DNA of 64,000 nt from Gordonibacter sp. 28C (GCF_003339845.1 NZ_PPTR01000001.1:434001-498000); one strand, 5' to 3'; positions 8,764-17,487 are shown, counted from the stretch's first letter. A program made the numbers and translations. Notes: generated from the sequence alone by a model not told the origin.

Positions 8764-10053
8764 ATGGAGCGGACTGACGAGCGCTACGGCGCCTACGTTG
8801 CCATTTTGGAGGAAGAGCTCATCGCCGCCATGGGGTGCACCGAGCCCATAGCCATCGCCCTGGCGGCGGCGCGGGCGCGCGAGCTTTTGGGCGCCGAACC
8901 CGCCCACGTGCACGTGGAGGCCAGCGGCAGCATCATAAAGAACGCGAAGAGCGTGGTCGTGCCGCATACGGGGGGCCTCAAGGGCATCGAAGCCGCCGCA
9001 GCGGCCGGCATCGTGGCGGGGAGGCCCGAGCGCAAGCTGGAAGTGATAGCCCAGGTGGGGCCCGACGAGGTGCGCGCCATCGCGGACTACCTCGCGCGCG
9101 TGCCCATCGAGGTGGCTCGCACGGACGACGCGGTGGACTTCGACGTGGTCGTGCGCGTGTCCGATGCCGCCGGCGCGCGCACGGCGCTCGTGCGCATAGC
9201 CGACTACCACACGAACATCGTGCGCGAGGAGCTCGACGACGCGGTGCTGCACGAGGCACCGCTGGCGTCGGAGGTCGGCACCGCGGAAGGACTCACGGAT
9301 CGCAGCGTACTCGATATGGCTTCTATCTGGGACTTCGCCATGACCGTCGACTTGGAGGACGTGCGGGGACCGCTCGATCGGCAGATCGCGTGCAACGGCG
9401 CCGTGGCCGAGGAGGGGCTCTCCGGCGACTGGGGCGCGAACATCGGCAGCGTCATGCTGGGCGCGTACGGCGACGACGTGAAGGTGCGGGCCTGCGCGAT
9501 GGCCGCCGCGGCGTCCGACGCGCGCATGAGCGGATGCGAGCTGCCCGTGGTCATCAACTCCGGCAGCGGCAACCAGGGCATCACCGTATCGGTGCCGCTC
9601 TTGGTGTACGCGCGGGAACTGGGTTCGTCCGACGAGCGGTTGCGCCGGGCGCTCGTGCTATCCAACCTGGTGGCCATCCACCAGAAGACGGGCATCGGCC
9701 GGCTCTCGGCGTTTTGCGGCGCCGTGTGCGCCGGCGCGGCGGCCGGCGCGGGCATCGCGTACCTGGACGGCGGCGGCTACAAGGACGCCTGCCACGCCGT
9801 GGTGAACGCGCTGTCCATCGTGGCCGGCATGGTGTGCGACGGCGCGAAGCCCTCGTGCGCCGGCAAGATAGCCTTCGCCGTGAACGCCGGCATTCTGGGC
9901 TACGTCATGTACCGCGACGGCCAGCAGTTCTACGGCGGCGACGGCATCGTGAAGAAGGGCGTGGAGAACACCATCGACAGCATCGCCCGCCTGGGCCGCG
10001 ACGGCATGCGCGCCACGAACGACGAGATCATCAGGATCATGCTGGGCTCGTAG
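8764..10053 (+). CDS. cyuA: L-cysteine desulfidase family protein (CyuA/UPF0597)
   Basis: Iron-sulfur L-cysteine desulfidase family, which degrades L-cysteine to pyruvate, ammonium and sulfide; 429 residues, the usual family length. The N-terminal AAMGCTEPIA (C25 in a CTEP motif) is the family signature. Further cysteines in RQIACNG, RACAMA and MSGCELPVV and the glycine-rich NSGSGNQGI fit the serine-dehydratase-alpha-like fold that holds a 4Fe-4S cluster. Start ATG 8764 has AGGAAGG 7-8 nt upstream. A longer reading from 8695 has no ribosome site. It is convergent with the TetR gene (4-bp gap). No transporter is adjacent, so the substrate comes from family knowledge only. Confidence 0.85.
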   Translation: MERTDERYGAYVAILEEELIAAMGCTEPIAIALAAARARELLGAEPAHVHVEASGSIIKNAKSVVVPHTGGLKGIEAAAAAGIVAGRPERKLEVIAQVGPDEVRAIADYLARVPIEVARTDDAVDFDVVVRVSDAAGARTALVRIADYHTNIVREELDDAVLHEAPLASEVGTAEGLTDRSVLDMASIWDFAMTVDLEDVRGPLDRQIACNGAVAEEGLSGDWGANIGSVMLGAYGDDVKVRACAMAAAASDARMSGCELPVVINSGSGNQGITVSVPLLVYARELGSSDERLRRALVLSNLVAIHQKTGIGRLSAFCGAVCAGAAAGAGIAYLDGGGYKDACHAVVNALSIVAGMVCDGAKPSCAGKIAFAVNAGILGYVMYRDGQQFYGGDGIVKKGVENTIDSIARLGRDGMRATNDEIIRIMLGS

Positions 10054-10057
10054 GAGA

Positions 10058-10591
10058 TCAGAAGCGACTCCTTATCGTTTCCAGCACCGCGGCGATCTCC
10101 CCTACGGGCTCGGGGTCGTCGCTGCCGAGCCAGTCGCAGAGCACGGCGAAGGTGCCCTGGGAGATGAACCTGCGCACATATCTCGCCTGATGCTCCTCGT
10201 AGCCCTCGCTTACCTCGAGGTTTTGGAAGATGGCGTTGAGGCTCGGCAAGGCGAGCAGGTGGGCGGCGAATTGCTGGCCCGGAACGGCTCGGACGAGCGT
10301 GCAGAAGAGGGATCGTTGCTCGTAGAGGCTGCCGAGGACGTCGATGATCGCATCGGTGGAGTTCCTCAGAACGAGGCCGATCTTCTCGTCGAGCTGCCCG
10401 AGGAAGTCGGACTCGATCTCCTCGAGCAGATCGGTCTGGCTTCCGTAGTATTTGTAGAACGTGGTTCTGTTTATCTCGGCCGTCTGGCAGATCTCGAGCA
10501 CCGACACCTTGTCCAAGGGTTTCTCCTGAAGCAGTTGGGCGAGGGCGTTCTTGAGCATCGTCTTGCTGATTCGCACTCTCTGGTTCTCCAC
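10058..10591 (-). CDS. TetR/AcrR family transcriptional regulator
   Basis: Regulator of 177 residues with an N-terminal TetR helix-turn-helix: KTMLKNALAQLL, then EICQTAEINRTTFYKYYGSQ around residues 35-55, the classical recognition helix ending in FYKYY. The C-terminal ligand domain is helical. GTG at 10591 is chosen because GAGGTGG precedes it at suitable spacing; a longer reading from 10648 has no ribosome site. It is divergent from the three HXXEE genes starting at 10777, which it most likely controls along with itself. The ligand is unknown. Confidence 0.88.
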   Translation of the reverse strand: MENQRVRISKTMLKNALAQLLQEKPLDKVSVLEICQTAEINRTTFYKYYGSQTDLLEEIESDFLGQLDEKIGLVLRNSTDAIIDVLGSLYEQRSLFCTLVRAVPGQQFAAHLLALPSLNAIFQNLEVSEGYEEHQARYVRRFISQGTFAVLCDWLGSDDPEPVGEIAAVLETIRSRF

Positions 10592-10686
10592 GTGGTACCA
10601 CCTCGACAAAATTGCCTGATATGTTGATCTTAACGCAAATGCACGCATCCATGTTTGCCATGCATCATTCTTGGATCGACAGTCTG

Positions 10687-10727
10687 TTGACTTCGAACCG
10701 CTGTGTTGACTAGTATGCAGTCTATAC
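10687..10727 (+). promoter_or_regulatory. Promoter and dyad in front of the HXXEE operon
   Basis: TTGACT at 10687-10692 and TAGTAT at 10711-10716 form a sigma-70-like pair with an 18-nt spacer. A dyad GTAT-N7-ATAC at 10713-10727 overlaps the -10 box and is a candidate TetR operator, placed to repress the operon. A second TTGACT at 10706-10711 is also present. The regulator assignment is inferred from the divergent TetR gene. Confidence 0.5.
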
Positions 10728-10776
10728 CAACAAGCCGAAAAAAGCTTGGAGCATATGAGAAAAAGGAGGCGATCCT

Positions 10777-11505
10777 ATGATGTTCTGGCAGAGGTACTGG
10801 TACTACATCGGTGGAGTGGTTTTCGTGCTGCTCGCGTTCATCATGGGGCTGTGGGGCGCCAGAGCCCTCGACTACGTGCAGGTGCTGCTCATCTTCAGCT
10901 GGATGGGCATGCTCGTCCACCAATTCGAGGAATACGCCTGGCCGGGCGGCTTCCCGCTCATCTCCAACATGATCGTGTTCAACGAGATCGAGCGCTCGGA
11001 CCGCTACATCCTGAACCAGCGCCAGTGCTTCGTCAGCAACGTGTTCCTGTGCTACCTGTGCTACCTCGTCCCGATCTTATTCCCGCAGTTCATCTGGCTT
11101 GCCGCAGCCCAGATCTTCCAGGGTCTCTGGCAGATCCCGGCGCACGGCATCGTGCTCAACATGCGCTTGAAGTCCGTCTACAACCCCGGCCTTTTCGCGG
11201 CGGTGTTCCTGCAGCTGCCGGTCGCCATCGTGTTCATCTGGTACGTGCTGACGTTCATGCCGGAGGCCGCCGGTCAGCTGTGGTGGGGAATCCCCGGTTC
11301 GCTCGTGCTGCTCGGCATCTCGTTCGGCTTGCCGATTCTCTTCATGCACGATCGCGATTCCAAGCATCCTTTCGAGGAACGCGAGCTTTGGGGCTACAAG
11401 CGCGAGTACGTCGCGAAGGTTTGGGAAGAGCGCAAGGCCGCCGCCGCGGCTGACCCCGACAGCGTGCCTCAGGGCCTCTTCGGCAAGGTGAAGAAAGCGA
11501 AGTAA
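10777..11505 (+). CDS. HXXEE-type membrane protein 1
   Basis: Integral membrane protein of 242 residues with about six hydrophobic helices and a charged C-terminal tail. The motif HQFEEYAWPGGF (H48, E51, E52) places it with HXXEE-domain proteins, a family without known function. A second His lies in WQIPAHGIVLNMR. AAAGGAGG precedes the ATG-ATG start at good spacing. It is first of three tandem paralogues (11522, 12240), spaced 16 bp from the second, under a probable TetR-controlled promoter. The clustered His and Glu residues near the membrane suggest a metal site, but this is inference. Transporter or enzyme cannot be distinguished. Confidence 0.85.
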   Translation: MMFWQRYWYYIGGVVFVLLAFIMGLWGARALDYVQVLLIFSWMGMLVHQFEEYAWPGGFPLISNMIVFNEIERSDRYILNQRQCFVSNVFLCYLCYLVPILFPQFIWLAAAQIFQGLWQIPAHGIVLNMRLKSVYNPGLFAAVFLQLPVAIVFIWYVLTFMPEAAGQLWWGIPGSLVLLGISFGLPILFMHDRDSKHPFEERELWGYKREYVAKVWEERKAAAAADPDSVPQGLFGKVKKAK

Positions 11506-11521
11506 GGAAGCGAGAGGAAAC

Positions 11522-12271
11522 ATGGCGAGCAACTTCGTTAAGAAACTGGACAAATGGTGCGACAATCAGTGGATCGTCTTCCTCTGCGTCACGGCGGCGG
11601 TGGTGGCGGTGCTTGCGGCCGTCTTCTGGGACGCGATGCCCTTGGGCAGCAAAGCGGGCGTCTTCGTCGCCTACATCATGGCCTTCCACGTGCTTGAGGA
11701 GTGGAAGTTCCCCGGCGGCCTTCACTGGTTCTACAACACGAGCGTCTTCCGTCCGAAAGACGAGAGCCTCTACGACCCGACGCGCTATCCCATGAGCCGG
11801 CTCACGGACATGGTCACCAACGTGGGGCTGCAGTGGATCCCGCTCGTTTACGCGGTGCTCTGCTTTTTCCTGCCCCTTTCGAACGCGGTGGCGCTGTGCG
11901 TCATCCTGCTGTGCGTCATGGAGCTGTTCGCCCATACGGCGGGCGGCATCGCCACCTACCTCTGGTATCGCGACAAGGGCAAGAAGACCATCTACCACAC
12001 GGGCCTTGTCACGTCGCTCTTGATGTTCTTGCCGGCCGGGGCGTACCTGGTCGCGCACATCGCAGGCGTCACGGCAACCGATTGGCTGTGGTGCGTGGTT
12101 CTGTTCGCCGTCATGTGCTGCGTGTGCGTGCCGCTTACGGAGACGCCCCTCAAGAAGTGGGTCCGCAAGCAGGAGCCGGGCATGTTCGCGTTCGAGGACG
12201 CCAAGTACTACATGCGCTACGGCGGCTATCGCAAGGAGGATGTCGAGCAGCCGGAGCCTCGCGTTGATTAG
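11522..12271 (+). CDS. HXXEE-type membrane protein 2
   Basis: Membrane protein of 249 residues with about six helices. Its motif HVLEEWKFPGGL (H56, E59, E60) is followed by an asparagine-rich stretch and TDMVTNVGL, then a second His-bearing segment, LFAHTAGGI. The same order of motifs occurs in the third copy (12240) and partly in the first, so the three share a fold and probably a site. GAGAGGAAAC precedes the ATG. The third gene starts inside this one. The function is unknown. Confidence 0.85.
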   Translation: MASNFVKKLDKWCDNQWIVFLCVTAAVVAVLAAVFWDAMPLGSKAGVFVAYIMAFHVLEEWKFPGGLHWFYNTSVFRPKDESLYDPTRYPMSRLTDMVTNVGLQWIPLVYAVLCFFLPLSNAVALCVILLCVMELFAHTAGGIATYLWYRDKGKKTIYHTGLVTSLLMFLPAGAYLVAHIAGVTATDWLWCVVLFAVMCCVCVPLTETPLKKWVRKQEPGMFAFEDAKYYMRYGGYRKEDVEQPEPRVD

Positions 12272-12932
12272 GAGGGCGTTGAGCGCATGGTGCGACAAGG
12301 CGTGGCTCTACGTCGTGTACGCCTTGGGCGTTGCCTCGCTTGCGGTGCTGGTCGTCAACTGGGGCGATCTTTCGACGCCTGAGAGAATCGCCTGGGTTCT
12401 GGCGGCCGGCATCCCCCTGCACGTCTTCGAGGAGAACACCTGGCCCGGCGGCTTCTTCTACATGAACAACCTCACCTTCGGCTCGAAGGAGCCGCTCGTG
12501 TACCCGCAGAACCGCGCGACCAACATGGTCACCAACCTCGGCGCCGAGGTCGTGTTCATCCTCGTTGCCGCGAACGCCAACGCGCTCGGAGCGACTGTCG
12601 TGACCGTCGCGGTGTTCTTTGGCATCGTCGAGCTGGCGAACCATACGCGCGAGGGCATCGGCATGCGCAAGCGCTTCAAGCCCCAGGGGAAGAGGACCGT
12701 TTACGCGCCGGGCGTGGCAACCGCCCTTTTCCCGCTGTTTCTGAACGCCGTCTGGGGCATCGCGTGGCTTTCCGCCAACCCGTTCGAGTGGGCGCAGGTC
12801 TTGGCGGGCGTCGGCATAGGCGTCGGCATCGCGGTGTGCCTCATCCTCGTTCCCTTCGCCGTCAACCTGCGCGTCAAGAGCAAGGAGTTCGCCTTCAGGA
12901 GCGCCGGCTATTTCGAGCGCTACCTGCGCTAG
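12240..12932 (+). CDS. HXXEE-type membrane protein 3
   Basis: Membrane protein of 230 residues with the motif HVFEENTWPGGF (H61, E64, E65), TNMVTNLGAE and ELANHTREGI, matching the second paralogue. The reading frame from ATG 12240 overlaps the previous gene by 32 bp, with AAGGAGG directly touching the ATG. An alternative TTG at 12279 follows AGGAGG by 3 nt and would give an N-terminus closer in length to paralogue 2 (its WCDNQW aligns with WCDKAW here). It is the last gene of the operon; no clear terminator follows. The function is unknown. Confidence 0.83.
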   Translation: MSSSRSLALIRRALSAWCDKAWLYVVYALGVASLAVLVVNWGDLSTPERIAWVLAAGIPLHVFEENTWPGGFFYMNNLTFGSKEPLVYPQNRATNMVTNLGAEVVFILVAANANALGATVVTVAVFFGIVELANHTREGIGMRKRFKPQGKRTVYAPGVATALFPLFLNAVWGIAWLSANPFEWAQVLAGVGIGVGIAVCLILVPFAVNLRVKSKEFAFRSAGYFERYLR

Positions 12933-13002
12933 CGCTCCGGGTTCGAGCGCGCGGCGATACACGGCCTCTCAAAAGGCGGGGGAGGGGGCTCCCGCTGAGG
13001 CG

Positions 13003-14187
13003 CTAGTCGAAAAGCGGCACCTTGCCGAGCAGGAAATCTTCCACAGAGCAGCCGCCCGACCCCACGACGAGCGTTCGTGCCCTCGGAAAACGGTTGACGA
13101 AAGCGGTCAGGCCCCCAAGGGGTTTCACGCGCCCGCTTTTGACCTCCACGGCAATGACGGAGTCGTTCTGCGACAAGACGAAATCCACTTCGTCGTTGCC
13201 CTCGCGCCACCAATGCACGGCGAAGTGCCGCACGTTCGATTGGGCGAGCAAAAACGCGCCCACGGCGCTTTCCACGAGACGGCCTTTGCGCTCGGGGTCG
13301 GTGAGCAGGGCGTCGCGATATTGCCCGTACGTGGCGGTCATGAGCGACGTGTCGTACACCATGAGGCGGGGAGAGCTCGCCTTTTCTCGAATGAGCTTCG
13401 GGTCGTACTTTTGCAAGCCGCAAAGCAGGCCGGCGCTGGCCAAGAGGTCAAGGTAGTGGGCTATGGTGGTGGTGTTGCCCGCGTCGTCAAGCTGCCCCAG
13501 TATCTTGCGATACGACAGCTCCTGGCTCGAATAGGGCGCTCCGATTTGGAACAGCCTGCGCATGAGCGCCGGCTTGCGCACGTCTTCCAAGGCAATCACG
13601 TCTTTGTTTATGCTCGGCTCGATAACCGCTTCGTTCATATAGTCGAGCCATCGCATCTTGTCTGTTTTGAGCGCGGCGCCTCCGGGGTAGCCGCCGAAGA
13701 ATAGGAAGTCGTCGAGCGAGTAATCGAACGCCTCCCGACACTCCGCATAGCCCCAATGGGTGCTTCTTATGATCTCGAACCGTCCGGTAAGCCCCTCTAC
13801 AAGGCCGGTCTGCAGCAGCAGCGACGACGACCCGGTGAGCACGACGCGCACGTCGATGCCGCTCCATGTATCCTCGTCCCATAGCTCTTTGACGACGGCG
13901 GACCATTGGCTCACCAATTGCACTTCGTCGATGACCAGCAGGGCGCTGGGCGAGGCATCTCCAATGAGGTTGCGAGCTTGAATCCACTGCGCGCGCAGCC
14001 AGTCCCTGCTCGACGAGTCGATGCTCGCCAGCGCGACATGACTCGGTACGTCGACGAGCTTCAAAGCCTGCCTGATGGTGATGCTTTTCCCCGTTTGACG
14101 AGGACCTATGAGCATTTGGATGAAACGGCGGGGCTCGTTCATGCGCCGGACGAGCGTGCGCACGATGCTTCTCTGGTATGCAGCCAT
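13003..14187 (-). CDS. AAA ATPase with DUF4143 domain
   Basis: Protein of 394 residues of the AAA_14-DUF4143 family, commonly found as solitary ATPases of unknown function. Walker A GPRQTGKS lies near residues 29-36 and Walker B LLVIDEVQ near 88; a TGSSS sensor-like motif follows. The C-terminal region holds DEVDFVL...AVEVKSG, which resembles a PD-(D/E)xK nuclease core. ATG 14187 follows AGGAGG by 5 nt. The upstream region is a perfect palindrome plus two further half-sites (14194-14264), and the ribosome site itself lies in the palindrome, so expression is probably tightly controlled. No partner gene is adjacent. Confidence 0.88.
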   Translation of the reverse strand: MAAYQRSIVRTLVRRMNEPRRFIQMLIGPRQTGKSITIRQALKLVDVPSHVALASIDSSSRDWLRAQWIQARNLIGDASPSALLVIDEVQLVSQWSAVVKELWDEDTWSGIDVRVVLTGSSSLLLQTGLVEGLTGRFEIIRSTHWGYAECREAFDYSLDDFLFFGGYPGGAALKTDKMRWLDYMNEAVIEPSINKDVIALEDVRKPALMRRLFQIGAPYSSQELSYRKILGQLDDAGNTTTIAHYLDLLASAGLLCGLQKYDPKLIREKASSPRLMVYDTSLMTATYGQYRDALLTDPERKGRLVESAVGAFLLAQSNVRHFAVHWWREGNDEVDFVLSQNDSVIAVEVKSGRVKPLGGLTAFVNRFPRARTLVVGSGGCSVEDFLLGKVPLFD

Positions 14188-14193
14188 GGCCAC

Positions 14194-14264
14194 CTCCTAT
14201 TGAGCAAATTTGCTCAATAGGAGCGCAAATTTGCTCAATAGGCGAGTTTATTTGCTCAATAGGA
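14194..14264 (-). promoter_or_regulatory. Iterated TTTGCTCAATAGG sites over the ATPase ribosome site
   Basis: A perfect 30-bp palindrome (14194-14223) is built of CTCCTATTGAGCAAA and its inverse. Two more copies of the half-site TTTGCTCAATAGG follow at about 21-bp steps (ending near 14242 and 14263), so all sites face the same side of the helix. The palindrome contains the ATPase gene's Shine-Dalgarno sequence. This looks like an operator for a multimeric regulator or an mRNA hairpin masking translation. The binder is unknown; autoregulation is possible. Confidence 0.7.
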
Positions 14265-14297
14265 GTGAGGCGGCAATCTTTCTTCGGCGGCAACCCC

Positions 14298-14403
14298 CGT
14301 AGGGGCGCTCTCCAGAGCGCCCGTTTCGGAGCAAGCCGAAAAGCAACCGAGGGCCGCATTCTCGCGCTTCGCGCGAGCGGGCGTTCAGGAGAGCGCCCCT
14401 ACG
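14298..14403. repeat. Dispersed GTAGGGGCGCTC element (copy 2, full form)
   Basis: A 106-bp element with perfect 16-bp terminal inverted repeats CGTAGGGGCGCTCTCC (14298-14313) and its inverse (14388-14403). Inside are a second GAGCGCCCG / CGGGCG pair and a TCGCGC hairpin. The same layout recurs at 43087-43191 and in part at 22816-22869. It is non-coding and intergenic, and resembles a REP or MITE-like unit. Confidence 0.85.
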
Positions 14404-14440
14404 GAGGGCATGGACGCCCCTCACTCTTCCTCAGATGCGG

Positions 14441-15694
14441 CTAGTTCGCGCGGGTGGCGCGGTCGGGGTCGATGCTCATGCTCTGGAAGCGCTCCTGCAT
14501 GAAGTCGTTGCCGTAGTGCTCGTCGCAGAATTGCTCGATGGCGCTGTCGGGGGCTTTTCCCGCCTCGCGACCGTACCAGCAGTCGAGCGCCACCAGCGTC
14601 AACACGCCGTCGGCTATCATGAGCACGGCGGCCACGGTGGTCAGGGCGTAGCGCCAGTTCCACGGTATGAGGTTCACCAGCTTCAGCATCCACGGCAGGC
14701 ACAGCTTGATCCACACCACGCCCAGCACGCCCCACATGGCCATGAACATGCCGTTGGTTCGCCCGTCGATGGACAGGAACGTGCCCGTGTAATCCCAAGC
14801 CACGATGCCGAACGCGTACTGCATGAACCAGCTCACCGCGTACTCGAACGCACCGCCGATAACGGCGCTCACCAGGAAGATGAGGATGACGTTCTTGTCG
14901 TGGAAGCGGTTGAGCGCCATGGTCAAGAGCACGGCGCCGAACCCGTAGATGGGGGAGAACGGCCCGTACAGCATGCCCGCGCGGTCCTCGTAATGCCCGG
15001 GGTCTACCACGAGCACGTGATAAACCGTCTCGATGATCAGGCCCAACACGCAGCACACCACGAATATCCAGAAGATGTTGAAGAAGTTGAGCGCGATGTA
15101 GCCCTTGCCCGTCTCGTCGCGTCCGAGCGTTCCGTCCTCGGCGTCCTCGCGCACCTCCATGTCGCGCAGCTTGCGTTGCAACTCGCGCTCGTCGGCGAGC
15201 GACGGGTCCAAATAGCTGGTCAGCACCACGAGGAACACGAGGAAGGCGGCAAAGAAGATCACGGTGCCGTCCAGGCCGAACAGCATGATGTCGCACAGGA
15301 TGCCGGCTACCATGAAGCCGGTGAGCACTTCGGCGGTTTGGGCCGCGTGGCGGCGCTTGTCGCGCAGCAGGCGAATGCCGAACACGACGAACGTGACCGT
15401 GAGCACGGCCAGGATGGCCAGCAATGCGAAGAACAGCACGGTGGAGGCCGTGGAATCGCCGGCGAACTCGCCTTGGCGGAACGCGAACACCATGACCACG
15501 ATCACGAACGCGATCATGGGCAGGATGGCGACGCCGGCGACAATGCACAGGATGGCGAACACTTTGAGCAGCAAGGGAATCTTCCGCTTCAGCGTTTCGG
15601 AAGCCTCGGTCTCCTTTGACGTCAGCGCTTCGATTTCGCTTTCGAGCTTCGCATCCGCTTTGGCGTCGTCCTGCGCGTCGCGGTGGTTCCGCAT
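14441..15694 (-). CDS. Putative CmpB-family (ABC_trans_CmpB) membrane protein
   Basis: Membrane protein of 417 residues. A charged, helical N-terminus (about 40 residues) precedes roughly nine helices. The C-terminal half carries segments typical of the CmpB/putative ABC permease family: MLYGPFSPIYGFGAVLL, then TNGMFMAMWGVLGVVW. The family name suggests a transporter permease, but no ATPase or binding protein is adjacent and the role is unproven. AGGAGAGGGG precedes the ATG. A GC-rich hairpin (15719-15740) separates it from the small gene at 15834. Confidence 0.75.
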   Translation of the reverse strand: MRNHRDAQDDAKADAKLESEIEALTSKETEASETLKRKIPLLLKVFAILCIVAGVAILPMIAFVIVVMVFAFRQGEFAGDSTASTVLFFALLAILAVLTVTFVVFGIRLLRDKRRHAAQTAEVLTGFMVAGILCDIMLFGLDGTVIFFAAFLVFLVVLTSYLDPSLADERELQRKLRDMEVREDAEDGTLGRDETGKGYIALNFFNIFWIFVVCCVLGLIIETVYHVLVVDPGHYEDRAGMLYGPFSPIYGFGAVLLTMALNRFHDKNVILIFLVSAVIGGAFEYAVSWFMQYAFGIVAWDYTGTFLSIDGRTNGMFMAMWGVLGVVWIKLCLPWMLKLVNLIPWNWRYALTTVAAVLMIADGVLTLVALDCWYGREAGKAPDSAIEQFCDEHYGNDFMQERFQSMSIDPDRATRAN

Positions 15695-15718
15695 GGGTCG
15701 GCCCCTCTCCTGCCCGAT

Positions 15719-15740
15719 GCCCGCGCCCTTCGGCGCGGGC
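15719..15740 (-). terminator. GC-rich hairpin between 15834 gene and CmpB-like gene
   Basis: GCCCGCGCC (15719-15727), loop CTTC, GGCGCGGGC (15732-15740). There is no U-run, so termination efficiency is uncertain. It could end the small minus-strand transcript or act as a leader hairpin for the gene starting at 15694. Confidence 0.4.
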
Positions 15741-15833
15741 CGTGTTCAGTTGCAGGCACCCACGATACCACAAGCCGTCGCCCCCGAATGTTTCGAACGC
15801 ATATCGTCAGCCGCGTGAGCGTCGGCGGTTTCC

Positions 15834-16028
15834 TCAGCGTCCGTACGGGTCCCATCCGCCCGGAGGAGCAACCTTCTCGGCTTGGACCACGGCAGACGCG
15901 TACTGGATGCGCGCGACGAGGTCGTGCTCCGCCACCGACACGTCCTCGTAGTCGCACTGGGCGCGAAAGAGGTCGTACACGGTCTCTACAAGCTTTTCGA
16001 TGGTTGCGGTTGTCTCACGGTCGTGCAT
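15834..16028 (-). CDS. Small hypothetical protein, 64 residues
   Basis: Short acidic protein. The N-terminal part (TIEKLVETVYDLFRAQCDY) would form an amphipathic helix, and the C-terminus is GGWDPYGR. A GGGGG ribosome site lies 7 nt before the ATG, and amino-acid composition is protein-like. I do not recognise a family. The gene is flanked by the CmpB-like gene on the same strand and by a divergent, equally unknown gene. Confidence 0.55.
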   Translation of the reverse strand: MHDRETTATIEKLVETVYDLFRAQCDYEDVSVAEHDLVARIQYASAVVQAEKVAPPGGWDPYGR

Positions 16029-16327
16029 ATGGAATCCCCCGGTCCTCGTCGATGCCCCGCGAGGGACGCCGGCTCGTCGTGTGCGATGATTCCAGTATAA
16101 CCGAAACGTAATACCAGGAATACATCGAGTCGCTTATAGCGGTCGGGCGGGCGGATCGCACTTGCGCTTTCCCGCCGGTTTGCCTTCCGGTGAAGGGAGC
16201 GCAACGATTGCGTCACGCTCGAATCGCAACGGCTGGATGGATTGCGGCCAGAGCGACAATACTGTGGATACGACCCCATTCGCGGGCGCCCTCGCGGTCG
16301 CACCCGCGTTCGATGAAAGGAACCGCC

Positions 16328-17350
16328 ATGCCCGCATCGATCCATCCCGAATTGAAACTGAACATCGTGCTCGACGAGGAGAGCTACCAGGGCGACGCCG
16401 ACGCCGAGATCGAGCGCCGCTTCGCGGCCGTGGCCCCCACCGAGGTGGTACGTGCCGAGAAGGGCTCCCAAAGCGCGAACGTCATCGAGTTCGACGTGGG
16501 GGCGGGCGCGATGGACGAAGATCAGGACGACCCGCTGTGGGAAGGGGCGCTCACCACCTGGCTCGACGAGGAGTTCGCCGAAACGTCCGCCCTGGTTGCG
16601 CGCGAGAACGACGCGCGTCGCAACAACGGCGAGCGCGTGCTGCCGTTCACGTGGGCGGAGGTGCGGTTCAAAGGCGGTCCGGCCATCGCCGTGCGCATGG
16701 TGGAGTCGGCCATTCCGGCGGCCGCCGCAGGCTACGTGGGGAGGGCGCGCACGCTGCTGCGCGAAGGCGCGCTGGGCGCGGACCCCATCGACGTCATCCG
16801 CATCCCCGCCTGTGCGAGCATCGCCGCGCAGCGCGAGGACGCTGGCGGCGCGCCCGCCGAAGGCGCTGCGGGCGCGAAGGCGGTCGAGCGCGCGATCGGC
16901 AGGGAAGAGCGCGGCTCGTCCTCGGCATCCGACGTCATAGCCGCCGTGACGGAGGCCGCCGGCATCGACGACGAGGCGCAGGGCGGCTGGGCCGCGGCCG
17001 ATCCCGACGCTGAGAACGCCTGGGAAGGCGCGGCGCGCGAGACCGAGCAGCCCACCCGTGCCGAGCTCGACGACGCCCTGGCCGAGGCCGAGGCGGCTCT
17101 GCGTCGCGGCGCCGACTCGACCGACGCGACGAGCGGCGATCGCGACGGGGCGGCCGATGCCGGGAGCCTTCCGGAGGACGCGCCAGCGAGCGGCGATGCC
17201 GGGGCGGAAGTCGACACGTCGGGCGAAGGCTGCGCGCTTGCCTCCGAAGACGTGCCGGACTCCCTCGACTACCGCATTTGGAACGTGGCCTACGTCGACG
17301 GCACGTCGGTGCGCTTCGACTCGGTGCTGGGCGAGGCGATCCTGGACTAA
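16328..17350 (+). CDS. Acidic hypothetical protein with disordered linker
   Basis: Protein of 340 residues from ATG 16328, which is preceded by AAAGGA; a longer reading from 16190 has no ribosome site. The N-terminal 170 residues look folded (for example LPFTWAEVRFKGGPAIAVR near 95). Residues about 175-310 are rich in Ala, Asp, Glu and Gly and probably disordered. A short C-terminal piece (YRIWNVAYVDGTSVRFDSVL) looks ordered again. There is no signal peptide or membrane helix. I do not recognise the family. A perfect hairpin follows at 17422. Confidence 0.75.
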   Translation: MPASIHPELKLNIVLDEESYQGDADAEIERRFAAVAPTEVVRAEKGSQSANVIEFDVGAGAMDEDQDDPLWEGALTTWLDEEFAETSALVARENDARRNNGERVLPFTWAEVRFKGGPAIAVRMVESAIPAAAAGYVGRARTLLREGALGADPIDVIRIPACASIAAQREDAGGAPAEGAAGAKAVERAIGREERGSSSASDVIAAVTEAAGIDDEAQGGWAAADPDAENAWEGAARETEQPTRAELDDALAEAEAALRRGADSTDATSGDRDGAADAGSLPEDAPASGDAGAEVDTSGEGCALASEDVPDSLDYRIWNVAYVDGTSVRFDSVLGEAILD

Positions 17351-17421
17351 TTAATGCGTCGTTGCCTCGTGGGGACGGCCTGTTGGCCGCCCGGGAAGGC
17401 GACCGTGCGGTCGAAACGAAC

Positions 17422-17452
17422 ATGCGGCGGGCGCACCGTGCGCCCGCCGCAT
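17422..17452. terminator. Bidirectional hairpin between convergent genes
   Basis: Perfect 15-bp inverted repeat ATGCGGCGGGCGCAC (17422-17436) and its inverse (17438-17452) around one central base, followed by CGATTTCCTTT on the plus strand. It sits between convergent stops at 17350 and 17488 and can serve both. Confidence 0.8.
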
Positions 17453-17487
17453 CGATTTCCTTTGTCGCACCCCGCCTCGTCTCCTCG

